DNA of 64,000 bases from Pirellulales bacterium (GCA_033762255.1 JANRLT010000070.1:134548-198547), one strand, 5' to 3'; numbered from the stretch's first letter, positions 54,277 to 62,853 are shown. The notes: a model not told the origin generated them from the letters alone. Numbers and translations: made by a program.

Positions 54277-55472
54277 AATTCCTCCAAAAATGACCGTAAT
54301 TCCGCCTCAGCAACGGGCCGGGGATTGCCGGATAGGCTATTACCTTGGCTGGCAACGGCGATTTGGGGAAATTGCTCTGGTTGCGCGCCCAAGTCCCGCA
54401 AGCGCGCGGGGATGGCCAGTTCCTGATTTAATTTTTGCAATTCGTCGATGAAGAGCGCGGCAATTTCCTGTGTGTCACCTGTTGATGGCAAATTAACATC
54501 TGTGCCAACAATTTCCTGGGCAATTTCCGCCAGTTCCCGCTCGACCACTGGCAGATTATATCGCAGCGTCGCGGGCAAGACGACCGCGCACGCCAGACCA
54601 TGCGGCACTTGGCAAATCCCCCCCAACCCCGCCGCAACCCCATGCGCCAGGCCCAGGCCCGCATTGGCCAGTGCCACACCAGATAAAAATGCCCCTTGGG
54701 CAAGTTGTTCTCTTGCCCAGCGGGTGTTGCCGTCGGCGTACGCCGCGCGCAGAACGGGGATAAAGTTTTTTAAGCCCACGCGGCAGAGCCCGCGGGTCAG
54801 GGGGGTGGCTTTTTTTGTAAAGTAACTTTCCAAGAGTTGCGTGAGCGCGTCTAAGCCACTTGTGGCGGTGACAGTCGGCGGACAAGAACTGGTTAATTCC
54901 GGGTCGATGAGGACGGTTTGCGGCAGCATCCAGGGGGAGCGCAGGCTTTTCTTGGCAGGGGGATGAAGCGAGGTAATGACGGCGTTTTTGGTCGCCTCGC
55001 TGCCGGTTCCGGAAGTGGTGGGGATTGCCAACAAGGGTAAGGGGCGGACGGTAATGGTCCGACCGGTGCCGATCCCCTCTAAAAATTCCGCCACGCTGGC
55101 GCCGCTAGCATTAGTGATCATAGCCGCGACGGCCTTGGCCAGATCCAGCGCTGAACCCCCTCCCAGGGCCAATATCCAGTGTCCAGCCCCCAGTCCCGTC
55201 CGGTCGAGACCCTGCCGCAATTCGGCCGTGACGCGATTAACATCCTCCACGGTCGGTTCAGAGGTTTGCACGGCGAGTAGCTCGCTCTTGATTCCCGCCG
55301 CCAGCAGGTGTTGCTGAATTTCGGCCAAAATGCCATGCTTTTGCAAATGCCGCGAGCCGCACACGATCCACGCCCGCCCCCCTAGCGCTTGGACAATGGG
55401 TCCGATCTCGGCGCGACGGCCCCAGCCAAATAGGACTTGGCGGGGAAGCAGTAGATCGTAGGTAGTGAGCAT
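54270..55472 (-). CDS. Iron-containing-type alcohol dehydrogenase with changed metal ligand
   Basis: The 400-residue protein has the Fe-ADH layout: GGGSALDLAKAVAAMI (NAD-binding), IPTTSGTGSEATKNAVI, then SGLDALTQLLESY near residue 200 and LGLAHGVAAGLGGICQVPHG near 275. The family ligand set is Asp-x3-His...His-x13-His. Here the first His is Gln (DALTQ), while the last two His are present. The change could alter metal choice or activity. The coupled PfkB kinase suggests a pathway in which a sugar or sugar-alcohol phosphate is both oxidised or reduced and phosphorylated; this is inference. It is divergent from ruvC. Confidence 0.82.
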   Translation of the reverse strand: MLTTYDLLLPRQVLFGWGRRAEIGPIVQALGGRAWIVCGSRHLQKHGILAEIQQHLLAAGIKSELLAVQTSEPTVEDVNRVTAELRQGLDRTGLGAGHWILALGGGSALDLAKAVAAMITNASGASVAEFLEGIGTGRTITVRPLPLLAIPTTSGTGSEATKNAVITSLHPPAKKSLRSPWMLPQTVLIDPELTSSCPPTVTATSGLDALTQLLESYFTKKATPLTRGLCRVGLKNFIPVLRAAYADGNTRWAREQLAQGAFLSGVALANAGLGLAHGVAAGLGGICQVPHGLACAVVLPATLRYNLPVVERELAEIAQEIVGTDVNLPSTGDTQEIAALFIDELQKLNQELAIPARLRDLGAQPEQFPQIAVASQGNSLSGNPRPVAEAELRSFLEELW

Positions 55473-55589
55473 AGTTCAATGATGAATTAAGTATTAAAAA
55501 TTAAGAATGGTGAAGGATATATGTAATTTAGCATGAGATCAAAACCAAACTCCACTCCTCCATTCCTCCAAACTCCACTTCTCCCAACC
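55473..55589 (+). promoter_or_regulatory. ruvC leader with CT-rich microrepeats and no Shine-Dalgarno sequence
   Basis: Immediately before the ruvC ATG (55590) the leader reads CTCC/ACTCCTCC/AAACTCCACTTCTCCC-type repeats (55548-55589) with no G. Further upstream is an AT-rich part (ATTAAGTATTAAAAATTAAG). This resembles the oppB and ruvA leaders. Confidence 0.55.
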
Positions 55590-56075
55590 ATGCTGATCCT
55601 TGGCATTGATCCCGGACTAAACACCACCGGCTATGGCCTGTTGCGGCTGGGTGGGCGGGAGCCGGAGTTGGTAGAGGCGGGTATTATCCGTCCCGGATCG
55701 GCGGAGCGGGAATTTGCCCTCCGATTGCAGGAACTGCATGCGGGCATTGCCGAGATTCTCGCGCAACATCAGCCGGTCGCGCTGGCACTGGAACAATTGT
55801 ATTCCCACTATGAGCATCCGCGCACCAGCATTCTCATGGGGCATGCCCGTGGGGTGATCTGTTTGGCGGGAGCCCAGGCGGGGATACCGGTGATTGCCTA
55901 CAGCGCGACACAAATCAAAAAAACTCTGACTGGCAATGGCCGCGCCCCCAAGACCCAGATGCAATTGGCGATCCAGCGCGAATTGCGATTGCCTGCCCTG
56001 CCGGAACCGGCGGACGTGGCCGACGCCTTGGCAATCGCCTTATGTCACGCGTATGCTGTGAAATCGAGGGTATGA
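55590..56075 (+). CDS. ruvC: Holliday junction resolvase RuvC
   Basis: From the ATG at 55590 the protein has 161 residues starting MLILGIDPGLNTTGYGL, with the first catalytic Asp. ALEQLYSHYEHPRTS (catalytic Glu region), then YSATQIKKTLTGNGRAPKTQMQ and a C-terminal ADVADALAIALCH with the two last catalytic Asp residues follow. RuvC cuts Holliday junctions resolved by RuvAB. A longer frame starting at 55533 is in the repeat leader and is rejected. ruvA follows 167 nt downstream and miaA after it. ruvB is not in the window. Confidence 0.95.
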   Translation: MLILGIDPGLNTTGYGLLRLGGREPELVEAGIIRPGSAEREFALRLQELHAGIAEILAQHQPVALALEQLYSHYEHPRTSILMGHARGVICLAGAQAGIPVIAYSATQIKKTLTGNGRAPKTQMQLAIQRELRLPALPEPADVADALAIALCHAYAVKSRV

Positions 56076-56242
56076 GGGCTTAGGGACATTCCTAAGCCAC
56101 AAAGTCACAGGGTTCGCCGAGGAATTCACTGAGAAGACGTTGTAGTTTTGTAACCTAATACCAAAATCCAAAATCCAAATACCAATCTCCATTCCTCCAC
56201 TTCTCGAAACTCCACTTCTCCAAACTCCCCTTCCCCCCCACC
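56076..56242. repeat. Repeat-built ruvA leader
   Basis: The gap between ruvC and ruvA has GAGGAATTCACTGAGAAGA near 56119 (same element as at 48243 and, on the other strand, 50957). It then has CCAAAATCCAAAATCCAAA (56160-56179), and CT/A repeats such as CTCCAAACTCCCC directly before the ruvA ATG at 56243. No Shine-Dalgarno sequence is visible. Confidence 0.6.
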
Positions 56243-56869
56243 ATGATTACCAAAATTCGCGGCACGATCGCCTTTGTGGGCGAGGAAATTTTGACCCTGA
56301 GCGTCGGGGCGTTTGACTATGAAGTGCTGATCCCTGAATTTGTCCGCCGCCGTTTACAGGGGGAGTTGGGCCGTGAAATTGAATTACACACGATTCAATA
56401 CCTCGAAGGAAATTCAGTAGGAAATAAACTTACGCCACGGCTCGTCGGTTTTTTATCCGACGTGGAACGGGAATTTTTTGACATGATTTGCCAGGTCGAT
56501 GGCGTCGGGGTAAAAAAAGCCCTGCGGGCGATGGTCCGGGCGGTGCGGGAGGTCGCCACCGCGATCGAGGAACAAGACCAAAAGACGCTCGCCGCGCTTC
56601 CGGGTATCGGTCCGGCCACCGCCGAGCGGATGATCGCCAAACTCCGCCGCAAAATGCCCAAATTTGCCCTGCTGGTGGCTCGCGACGACCCCGCCACGGC
56701 CACCGACGCCCCGCCGGATGTCATGCGCGAGGCCTTTGACGCGCTGCTTAGCCTGGGCCATGCCGAAAGCGACGCCCGGCGACTGCTTGATAAGGCCCTG
56801 GCTGGCAAAAAGAAATTCAAGGATGTGCAGGAACTACTCTTGGCGGTGTATGAAGGAAACAAAAAGTAG
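56243..56869 (+). CDS. ruvA: Holliday junction branch-migration protein RuvA
   Basis: The 208-residue protein starts [16 protein letters not shown], the RuvA OB-fold domain. Two helix-hairpin-helix motifs follow: [13 protein letters not shown] and [16 protein letters not shown]. The C-terminal domain III contains [20 protein letters not shown], which contacts RuvB. RuvA binds the four-way junction in complex with RuvB. miaA begins 7 nt after the stop, consistent with a ruvC-ruvA-miaA transcript. Confidence 0.95.
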   Translation: MITKIRGTIAFVGEEILTLSVGAFDYEVLIPEFVRRRLQGELGREIELHTIQYLEGNSVGNKLTPRLVGFLSDVEREFFDMICQVDGVGVKKALRAMVRAVREVATAIEEQDQKTLAALPGIGPATAERMIAKLRRKMPKFALLVARDDPATATDAPPDVMREAFDALLSLGHAESDARRLLDKALAGKKKFKDVQELLLAVYEGNKK

Positions 56870-56876
56870 GCCGCCC

Positions 56877-57824
56877 ATGACCAATCCCCTGCATGCGGCG
56901 TGGTATTTGACCGGACCGACGGCGGGGGGAAAGACCGCGGTCAGCCTAGAACTAGCCAGCGCGCTCCAGGCCGAGATTTTATCGCTGGATTCGATGGCCA
57001 TTTATCGAGGAATGGACATCGGCACCGCCAAACCCACGCTCGCCGAGCGTGCGCTCGTTCCTCATCATTTGTTGGACTTGCGCGATCCGCACGAGGAATT
57101 TTCGCTGGCCGAGTATCGCGATGCGGCCCTGGCCGCTGTGAATGAAATACTGGCCCGCGGCAAACTGCCGCTCTTTGTGGGGGGGACGCCGCTCTACCTG
57201 AAATCACTTTTGCGGGGTTTGTATTCCGGGCCCGAACCAAATTGGCCCCTGCGGCACGAACTGGCCGCCCAGGCCGCGAAACATGGCCCCGCATATTTGC
57301 ATGATCAACTCCGCGCGGTCGATCCACACTTAGCCGCCAAGCTGCACCCCGCCGACGAACGCCGCATTATCCGCGGGTTAGAAGTTTATCAACTGACTGG
57401 CGAGCCCCTGAGCCGTCAGCAACAACATTTTGACCAACCCGTTCCCCAAACCCAAGTGCGGGTGTTTCTCCTTGACTGGCCCCGCGCGGAACTTTATTCG
57501 CGCATTAACCAGCGGGTGGAAAACATGTTTACCGCGGGACTAGTCGACGAGACAGCCTCTCTGTTGGCCGCGCCGCATCCGCCGGGCCGCACTGCTCGCC
57601 AGGCGGTCGGTTACCGGGAAGTGATCGAACACTTGCAGGGAAAGCGGTCCCTTGCGGAGACGATCTCCCTGGTCCAGCAAAAAACGCGGAATTTTGCCAA
57701 ACACCAGGCGACGTGGTTTCGCGGATTGTCAGAATGCCGTGTGATTTCGGTAAATTCCCTGCTGGAAACCTCGCAAATCCGAGAAATGGTGCTGCAAGCG
57801 GCTGATTTGCCGCAACATCCCTAG
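56877..57824 (+). CDS. miaA: tRNA dimethylallyltransferase
   Basis: From the ATG at 56877 ([15 protein letters not shown]) the protein has 315 residues. It has the P-loop [14 protein letters not shown] and [20 protein letters not shown], matching the MiaA [16 protein letters not shown] signature. [15 protein letters not shown] and [19 protein letters not shown] are further family motifs. MiaA adds a dimethylallyl group to A37 of tRNAs reading UNN codons, using DMAPP from the isoprenoid pathway to which IspE contributes. A longer frame starting inside ruvA is rejected. Confidence 0.95.
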   Translation: MTNPLHAAWYLTGPTAGGKTAVSLELASALQAEILSLDSMAIYRGMDIGTAKPTLAERALVPHHLLDLRDPHEEFSLAEYRDAALAAVNEILARGKLPLFVGGTPLYLKSLLRGLYSGPEPNWPLRHELAAQAAKHGPAYLHDQLRAVDPHLAAKLHPADERRIIRGLEVYQLTGEPLSRQQQHFDQPVPQTQVRVFLLDWPRAELYSRINQRVENMFTAGLVDETASLLAAPHPPGRTARQAVGYREVIEHLQGKRSLAETISLVQQKTRNFAKHQATWFRGLSECRVISVNSLLETSQIREMVLQAADLPQHP

Positions 57825-57953
57825 AAAAATATCGAACTTTTTAGCCTACGGTCGCGTATTTGGCGGTAGATTTAAAGACGCGTTTATTTTGGGACACCCC
57901 CGGGCCCCAAAAGCTTTTATGCCCGGTTCACGTTATTTTACGTTGAGCGGCGG

Positions 57954-58859
57954 ATGCCGATGACCGACACTAACGCCGCTACCGATGATTCCGCGCCCCC
58001 CCTCCAGACGTCCCCTCCAGCGCGCCGCTGGTCGCGAAGGAGGTTTTTGCTTAACTCGGTCCTCGCCACCATGGGGACGGGAGTGGCGGCCCTTGGTTAC
58101 AGCGCAATTGAAGCAGGCTGGGTAGGGATTGTCCGCCAACAGGTCGCTATTCCCCGTTTGCCTACCGGTTGGATTGGCGGAACGATTGTTCAGCTCACCG
58201 ATATCCATCATGGCAAGCTAGTCAGTCTGGGTTACATTGGAAGCGTGGTTGACGCGGTCAATGCGTTGCAGCCGGATGTGATTTGCCTGACGGGCGATTA
58301 TGTCAGCCGCGGGGGAGAGTTGGTTGATCCCTGCCTGGATTTACTCGGATGTCTGCGGCCGCGCGTCGGGATCTTTGCCGTGCCCGGCAATCATGATTAT
58401 TATCAGGATGTGCGTCTCTTTTATCAGGCCGTCGAACGCAACAGCATGGTCAATCTAACCAACCGGGGGGAATGGGCGGTTCGCAACGGCAGTCGCCTGC
58501 GCATTGCGGGGGTGGATGACCTGTGGCATGGACAGCCTAACTTTGATGGTTTGCGAGAGATGCAACCGGACGACGCGGGAGCGATTTTACTGTCGCACAA
58601 TCCCGACTTTGTCGAGCAAAACCCCGCCGACCCGCGCGTGGGCTTGGTCCTGAGCGGGCATACGCATGGAGGGCAACTTTGCCTGCCGATCTATGGCGCG
58701 CCGGTGGTCCCCAGCCGCTACGGGCAAAAGTATGTTCATGGTCTTGTGCAAGGCCCACTAAGCCAGGTGTATGTCTCCCGCGGTGTGGGAACCGTGGCGA
58801 TCCCCTTGCGATTTGGAGCCCCGCCAGAAATTACCGTGATTGAGTTGACCCGCGCGTAA
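57954..58859 (+). CDS. Tat-exported calcineurin-like metallophosphoesterase (YaeI/LpxG-like)
   Basis: The 301-residue protein has a twin-arginine signal (WSRRRFLLNSVLATMG, near residues 26-41) followed by a hydrophobic stretch, so it is likely anchored or exported. The five metallophosphoesterase blocks are clear: TDIHHGKL, TGDYVSRG, GNHDYYQD, SHNPDFVE and SGHTHGGQ. It resembles YaeI-type phosphoesterases; the PVC relative Chlamydia uses a YaeI-like enzyme, LpxG, as UDP-diacylglucosamine hydrolase in lipid A synthesis. Whether this protein does so is inference. The Tat signal differs from cytoplasmic LpxH, so another extracytoplasmic phosphoester is equally possible. Confidence 0.8.
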   Translation: MPMTDTNAATDDSAPPLQTSPPARRWSRRRFLLNSVLATMGTGVAALGYSAIEAGWVGIVRQQVAIPRLPTGWIGGTIVQLTDIHHGKLVSLGYIGSVVDAVNALQPDVICLTGDYVSRGGELVDPCLDLLGCLRPRVGIFAVPGNHDYYQDVRLFYQAVERNSMVNLTNRGEWAVRNGSRLRIAGVDDLWHGQPNFDGLREMQPDDAGAILLSHNPDFVEQNPADPRVGLVLSGHTHGGQLCLPIYGAPVVPSRYGQKYVHGLVQGPLSQVYVSRGVGTVAIPLRFGAPPEITVIELTRA

Positions 58860-58924
58860 AAGCGGTCAAGTTTTTTAGCCCGCCGCGTCAGCAATCTCAG
58901 CCCGCAGCGTCAGCAAGGGAAAAT

Positions 58925-59064
58925 GTCATCATCACACTCCGTGTGATGATCAAAAATGATTCACCAGGTATTAGTTTCCTGATCCACAACTCTCAGAGTA
59001 ACCCTTAACGCATATCCCTCTCACGGAGTGAGAGGAGGACAATGACGGAGTCACAGGAGGACAT
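58925..59064. repeat. Inverted REP-like hairpin pair after pyrG
   Basis: Head GTCAT, then stem arms 58930-58937 and 58941-58948 around TCC; the stem extends two more base pairs outward. Some 70 nt further is CCTCTCAC-GGA-GTGAGAGG with tail AGGACAAT (59017-59043). A short third copy TGAC-GGA-GTCA with tail CAGGAGGACAT (59043-59064) ends 2 nt before the pyrG stop codon. Confidence 0.8.
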
Positions 59065-59066
59065 TT

Positions 59067-60695
59067 CTACGATCCCGCCAACAGGCTCCAGTTCGTGGCT
59101 TTATGCTCAATTGTCGCCCCCAGGAACGCCGCAAACAGGGGATGGGCCTGGGTGGGTTTGCTTTTGAACTCTGGATGGTATTGCACGGCCACAAACCATG
59201 GATGATCGGTGATTTCCACAATCTCCACAAGTGTGCCGTCCGGGCTGGTGCCGGTAAATTGCATCCCCGCCGCCTCATAGGAAGAGCGGTAGTTGTTGTT
59301 AAATTCGTAGCGGTGGCGGTGGCGTTCCATGATCCGCTCGGCATTGTAGGCGGCCGCAGCTCGGCTGCCGTCTTGCAACCGCGCGGGCTGCGCCCCCAGT
59401 CGCATGGTTCCACCTTTGTCCGTGATGGATTTTTGCTCATCCAACAGGCAAATCACGGGATGCGGCGTATCGCGGCTAAATTCGGTGGAATGCGCGCCCG
59501 CCAGTTCCAGCGCATTCCGCCCAAATTCAATCACCGCGCATTGCATCCCCAGGCAAATGCCAAAGAACGGCACGTTTCGTTCGCGGGCATAGCGGATGGC
59601 TTCCACCTTTCCTTCGATGCCGCGCTCGCCAAATCCCCCCGGCACCAAAATGCCGTTAAAACCCGCCAATACGCGTTCCGGGCTTTCGCTTTCGAGTAAC
59701 TCGCTTTGAATGCTTTGCACACGCAATTGCGCGCGGTGATGCATCGCCGCGTGGTCCAGCGATTCGTAGATCGACTTATACGCGTCGCGGTGTTCGGCGT
59801 ATTTGCCCACCACGGCTATGCTGACCTCGTGCTCGGGATTGCGCAGTCGATGCAATAAATCCCGCCAGGCGTCCAAATTTGGCACCCCCGTGCTCAGGCC
59901 CAAACGCTTGCAAATAAACTGGTCCAGGCCATTATTGACCAGTGACAACGGGACCTCGTAGATGGAAAAATCCTTGTCTTTTTCCTCGATGACCGCTTCC
60001 AAGGGGACATTGCAAAAGAGCGCGATCTTTTCTCGATCTTCGCGCGAAATCGACCGCTCGCAGCGGCAAATCAGCACATCTGGCTGCACCCCAATCTGCC
60101 GCAAGAGGCCCACCGAATGTTGCGTGGGTTTGGTTTTTAGCTCGCCAGCGGCCTTGAGATACGGCACCAGCGTCAGATGAATGTACAGGCAGTTTTCCTT
60201 CCCCACATCCAGGGCAAATTGGCGAATCGCCTCCAGAAACGGCTGGCTTTCGATATCGCCGACCGTGCCCCCAATCTCGGTAATGACCACATCAACCTCC
60301 GGGGAGGCCAGTTTGTGGATCACCCGTTTGATTTCATTGGTGATATGGGGGATGACCTGTACCGTCTTGCCCAAAAATTCTCCCCGCCGCTCCTTGGTAA
60401 TGACCGACAGATAAATTTGCCCGGTGGTGTAGTTGCTATCCCGGTTGAGCACGCCGCTGGTGAACCGTTCATAATGGCCCAGGTCCAGGTCGGTCTCGGA
60501 ACCATCGTCCAGGACGTACACCTCGCCATGTTGGTAGGGACTCATCGTGCCCGGATCGACATTGATATACGGGTCCAGCTTTTGCATCCGCACCCTTAGG
60601 CCCCGCGACTCCAGCAACATGCCGATACTGGCGCTGCTTAGCCCCTTACCCAGGGAACTCACCACACCGCCGGTGACAAAAATATGTTTCGTCAT
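59067..60695 (-). CDS. pyrG: CTP synthase
   Basis: From the ATG at 60695 ([18 protein letters not shown]) the protein has 542 residues. The synthetase domain has [34 protein letters not shown] and [16 protein letters not shown]. The glutaminase domain has the nucleophile region [17 protein letters not shown] and the C-terminal HPEFKSKP with catalytic His-Glu. It converts UTP to CTP using glutamine and ATP. A start 45 nt upstream is possible but less typical. It is divergent from the TlpA-like gene, and REP-like hairpins immediately follow its stop. Confidence 0.96.
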   Translation of the reverse strand: MTKHIFVTGGVVSSLGKGLSSASIGMLLESRGLRVRMQKLDPYINVDPGTMSPYQHGEVYVLDDGSETDLDLGHYERFTSGVLNRDSNYTTGQIYLSVITKERRGEFLGKTVQVIPHITNEIKRVIHKLASPEVDVVITEIGGTVGDIESQPFLEAIRQFALDVGKENCLYIHLTLVPYLKAAGELKTKPTQHSVGLLRQIGVQPDVLICRCERSISREDREKIALFCNVPLEAVIEEKDKDFSIYEVPLSLVNNGLDQFICKRLGLSTGVPNLDAWRDLLHRLRNPEHEVSIAVVGKYAEHRDAYKSIYESLDHAAMHHRAQLRVQSIQSELLESESPERVLAGFNGILVPGGFGERGIEGKVEAIRYARERNVPFFGICLGMQCAVIEFGRNALELAGAHSTEFSRDTPHPVICLLDEQKSITDKGGTMRLGAQPARLQDGSRAAAAYNAERIMERHRHRYEFNNNYRSSYEAAGMQFTGTSPDGTLVEIVEITDHPWFVAVQYHPEFKSKPTQAHPLFAAFLGATIEHKATNWSLLAGS

Positions 60696-60807
60696 GCTGA
60701 CTTTGGCCTCTACCATGAATGTTGTATACGGACCGCCCAACTTCCCTATTTTTACGAAATTCTCACCTAAGTGCCTAGGAGGGTTTTAAGCTGGGTGAAT
60801 ACGACAC

Positions 60808-60826
60808 GCCCTAAATTGGGCTTTTT
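60808..60826 (+). terminator. Weak hairpin with T-run in the pyrG/tlpA divergent region
   Basis: GCCC (60808-60811) and GGGC (60818-60821) flank a six-base loop and are followed by TTTTT (60822-60826). The stem is only 4 bp, so this is at best a weak terminator or attenuator in the leader of the TlpA-like gene. Confidence 0.2.
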
Positions 60827-60953
60827 GCATTTAGGTGGGGGAGTTGTCGCGGGATGCGGACTGCTTTACAAAAGAAAAAAAACCTGCTGCCGTGCGCTGG
60901 CGTCGATTTTCCCATTTAGCCTTGATCCTTTTTTCGTCCCGGAGAAAGCCACC

Positions 60954-61547
60954 ATGATTCCCACATTAACGCGGCGATTTTCCTTCTGGGGTTTGCTATT
61001 GATTGTTTGCCATGGGTGTGGCGGTTCAATGTCGGCACCCAACGCGCCGGGCAAAAATGCGACAACCGACCCGACGCCTGTAGTCAGCGCGCAGCCTCAG
61101 GTTAAGCTAGAGACCGTCAGCTTTGACCGGTTGCAAACCGAGCTGGCCGGGATGCGCGGCAAAGTGGTCGTCCTGGATTGTTGGGCCACGTATTGCACGC
61201 CGTGCATCCAGGAATTTCCCCATTTAGTCGAATTGAGCGAATCCCGCCCCGCTGACAAGTTGCAATGCGTCTCGCTCAGCTTTGACTATCAAGGGGTGGA
61301 CGAACTCAGCGAATTACAGCCGAAAGTATTAGAATTTTTACAGGCGCAAAAAGCGTCACGGGTGAGAAATTTTTTGTCGAGCGATGAAGATGGCGTTTTG
61401 TATGAAAAGTTTGGGTTTGGGGCGATACCGGTCGTGCGGGTCTATGATCAAACGGGAGCGTTAGTCAAACAATTTAGCAATTCTGGCAAAGAAAAGTTTA
61501 CCTATGCCGATGTCACGGCCCTAGTAAATAAGCTGCTGGCGGAATAA
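60954..61547 (+). CDS. TlpA/ResA-like thioredoxin-fold lipoprotein
   Basis: The ATG at 60954 (MIPTLTRRFSFWG) has a GGAG about 8-11 nt upstream and gives 198 residues. A lipoprotein-type signal ends near VCHGCGG. The thioredoxin domain has VLDCWATYCTPCIQEFP, with the CTPC redox pair, and AIPVVRVYDQTG with the cis-Pro. It should act as an extracytoplasmic thiol-disulfide reductant or oxidase. A longer frame to 60771 is rejected. It is divergent from pyrG. Confidence 0.85.
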   Translation: MIPTLTRRFSFWGLLLIVCHGCGGSMSAPNAPGKNATTDPTPVVSAQPQVKLETVSFDRLQTELAGMRGKVVVLDCWATYCTPCIQEFPHLVELSESRPADKLQCVSLSFDYQGVDELSELQPKVLEFLQAQKASRVRNFLSSDEDGVLYEKFGFGAIPVVRVYDQTGALVKQFSNSGKEKFTYADVTALVNKLLAE

Positions 61548-61895
61548 TTGCGATCGCCAAAAAGTCTTGGGCTAATAAAAACGAGGACTAGTGCCCAGCG
61601 GCTGATCCGCCCAGCTTGAATCGACCGCGTTGGCAAAATGCTAGCCACTCACCAGCTACCACAGCCAAGTCCCCATTTCACTCAACCGTTACAATTGATA
61701 CGCCTTGCGCAGTACGCTCGTCTTGCCTATTTTTCTTAATCATTAAGCAATTTCTCATCCAGAAAATTGCTCAGCGGGACGATTTTATTCTCGGTCAAAA
61801 CGGACTTCTCCGCGAAAGTCGCGTCGTGCGGCTGCCGCATCGTGGCATTTGGAGGCTTTCTTATTTCCGCTACCGCCGTTTGCCCACCCACCCCC
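61548..61895. other. Intergenic region, no feature recognised
   Basis: This 348-nt gap between the TlpA-like and BON genes has short frames on both strands but none with convincing coding character. I see no hairpin followed by a T-run and no clear promoter. Confidence 0.3.
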
Positions 61896-62153
61896 ATGTC
61901 GATCTTGCTTTGCGAATCCCCCCTTCCCGTGACGGCGCCCCTCGCGGCGGACATTACCGCCCGGATCCAGACGGTATTGGCCAGTCAGCCGCAGGACCTG
62001 CGGCGTCAGTTGCGATTTGAGGCGGCCGAGGGCAAAATCACGCTGCAAGGCCGGGTCAAGTCGTACTTTCATAAGCAACTGGCGCAAGAAGCCCTCCGGC
62101 CCCTGCGCGACATGGTGATCGACAACCAGTTGGAAGTCGAATGGCGGGACTGA
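61896..62153 (+). CDS. Small BON-domain protein
   Basis: The 85-residue protein (start MSILLCESPLPV at 61896) consists of a single BON-like unit: ITARIQTVLASQPQDLRRQLRFEAAEGKITLQGRV, then SYFHKQLAQEALRPL and a final VIDNQLEVEW. BON domains bind phospholipid or peptidoglycan-associated surfaces. No signal peptide is evident from this start; a longer frame to 61767 is not convincing. The downstream gap holds three REP-like hairpins. Confidence 0.65.
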   Translation: MSILLCESPLPVTAPLAADITARIQTVLASQPQDLRRQLRFEAAEGKITLQGRVKSYFHKQLAQEALRPLRDMVIDNQLEVEWRD

Positions 62154-62170
62154 ATGGGGCAGGAACCTGA

Positions 62171-62318
62171 GTAGTAGGCACCGTCCCGGTGCCGTAGCTA
62201 TTAATGTAGTCGGCATCGTCCCGATGCCATGACTGCATTTTTCTGATAGCGGCTAATACTCGCGCATTCAGGGCCTATTCGTGCTTTCGCTTTACGGCAC
62301 GGGGACCGTGCCTGCTAC
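62171..62318. repeat. Three REP-like hairpins in a convergent intergenic region
   Basis: Plus strand: GTAGTA then GGCACCG-TCC-CGGTGCC (62177-62193); GTAGTC then GGCATCG-TCC-CGATGCC (62212-62228). The third is reversed: GGCACGG-GGA-CCGTGCC (62296-62312) followed by TGCTAC. Stem bases differ between copies but remain paired. The two convergent genes end on each side. Confidence 0.85.
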
Positions 62319-62321
62319 CCC

Positions 62322-62831
62322 CTACTCTCCCCGAGACACTTCGGCAAATTCCTGCAGTTTCCATGCACCAGCGGTTTTGACAAACAGCAGTTTTACGATC
62401 CCTTTGCCGGATAGACCTTCTTTTAACCGGGCAAAGACCGCCAAGCGCACGCGGGCCAGTTCAGGTTGGGCGATGGGACTCAATTCGATCTGATAATCCA
62501 ACAGGTGGATCGACTCAAACTGAAATTGCCGCATGACCGAGAGCAACCGTTGCACGGAAGGGTCCGCCTGTGGGGCAAACATGGTGGCGGCCCGGTCGGG
62601 ATCATTGGTCTGGACCGCGGCGGCGCCGTCATACAGGGCCTGCTCGACCTGTTCATGGTCGGTGACAATGGCCGACTCGAGCACGCCATAACCCAGGGTC
62701 AAGATCGCGGCCACCCCCGCCCAGACGAGGTACTTGACCAGGCCGGTGTGGTAGAAGATGCCTGCCAGGATTAGGACCGCGAGTCCGCCGATGGCGAGGC
62801 CATAATAAGGATTTTCCATGAGGGTGGACAT
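62322..62831 (-). CDS. Small membrane protein of unknown function
   Basis: The 169-residue protein has two N-terminal hydrophobic helices (about 10-30 and 33-55). A soluble domain follows with EQVEQALYDGAAAVQTNDPDRAATMFAPQADPSVQRLLSVM, which looks like a small NTF2-like or similar alpha/beta domain. No recognisable family. It lies 23 nt downstream of the small gene at 62854-63204 on the same strand and may be co-transcribed with it. Confidence 0.6.
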   Translation of the reverse strand: MSTLMENPYYGLAIGGLAVLILAGIFYHTGLVKYLVWAGVAAILTLGYGVLESAIVTDHEQVEQALYDGAAAVQTNDPDRAATMFAPQADPSVQRLLSVMRQFQFESIHLLDYQIELSPIAQPELARVRLAVFARLKEGLSGKGIVKLLFVKTAGAWKLQEFAEVSRGE

Positions 62832-62853
62832 TGGAATGCTTCACGCCGGTTAC

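Noticed and set aside
56664-56876. Long miaA frame starting inside ruvA
   Set aside because: Cys/Trp/Arg-rich translation typical of an out-of-frame read; the MiaA P-loop follows directly after the ATG at 56877.
60808-60826. Strong terminator in the pyrG/tlpA divergent region
   Set aside because: Stem is only 4 bp and there is no gene upstream on that strand to terminate; kept only as a weak feature.
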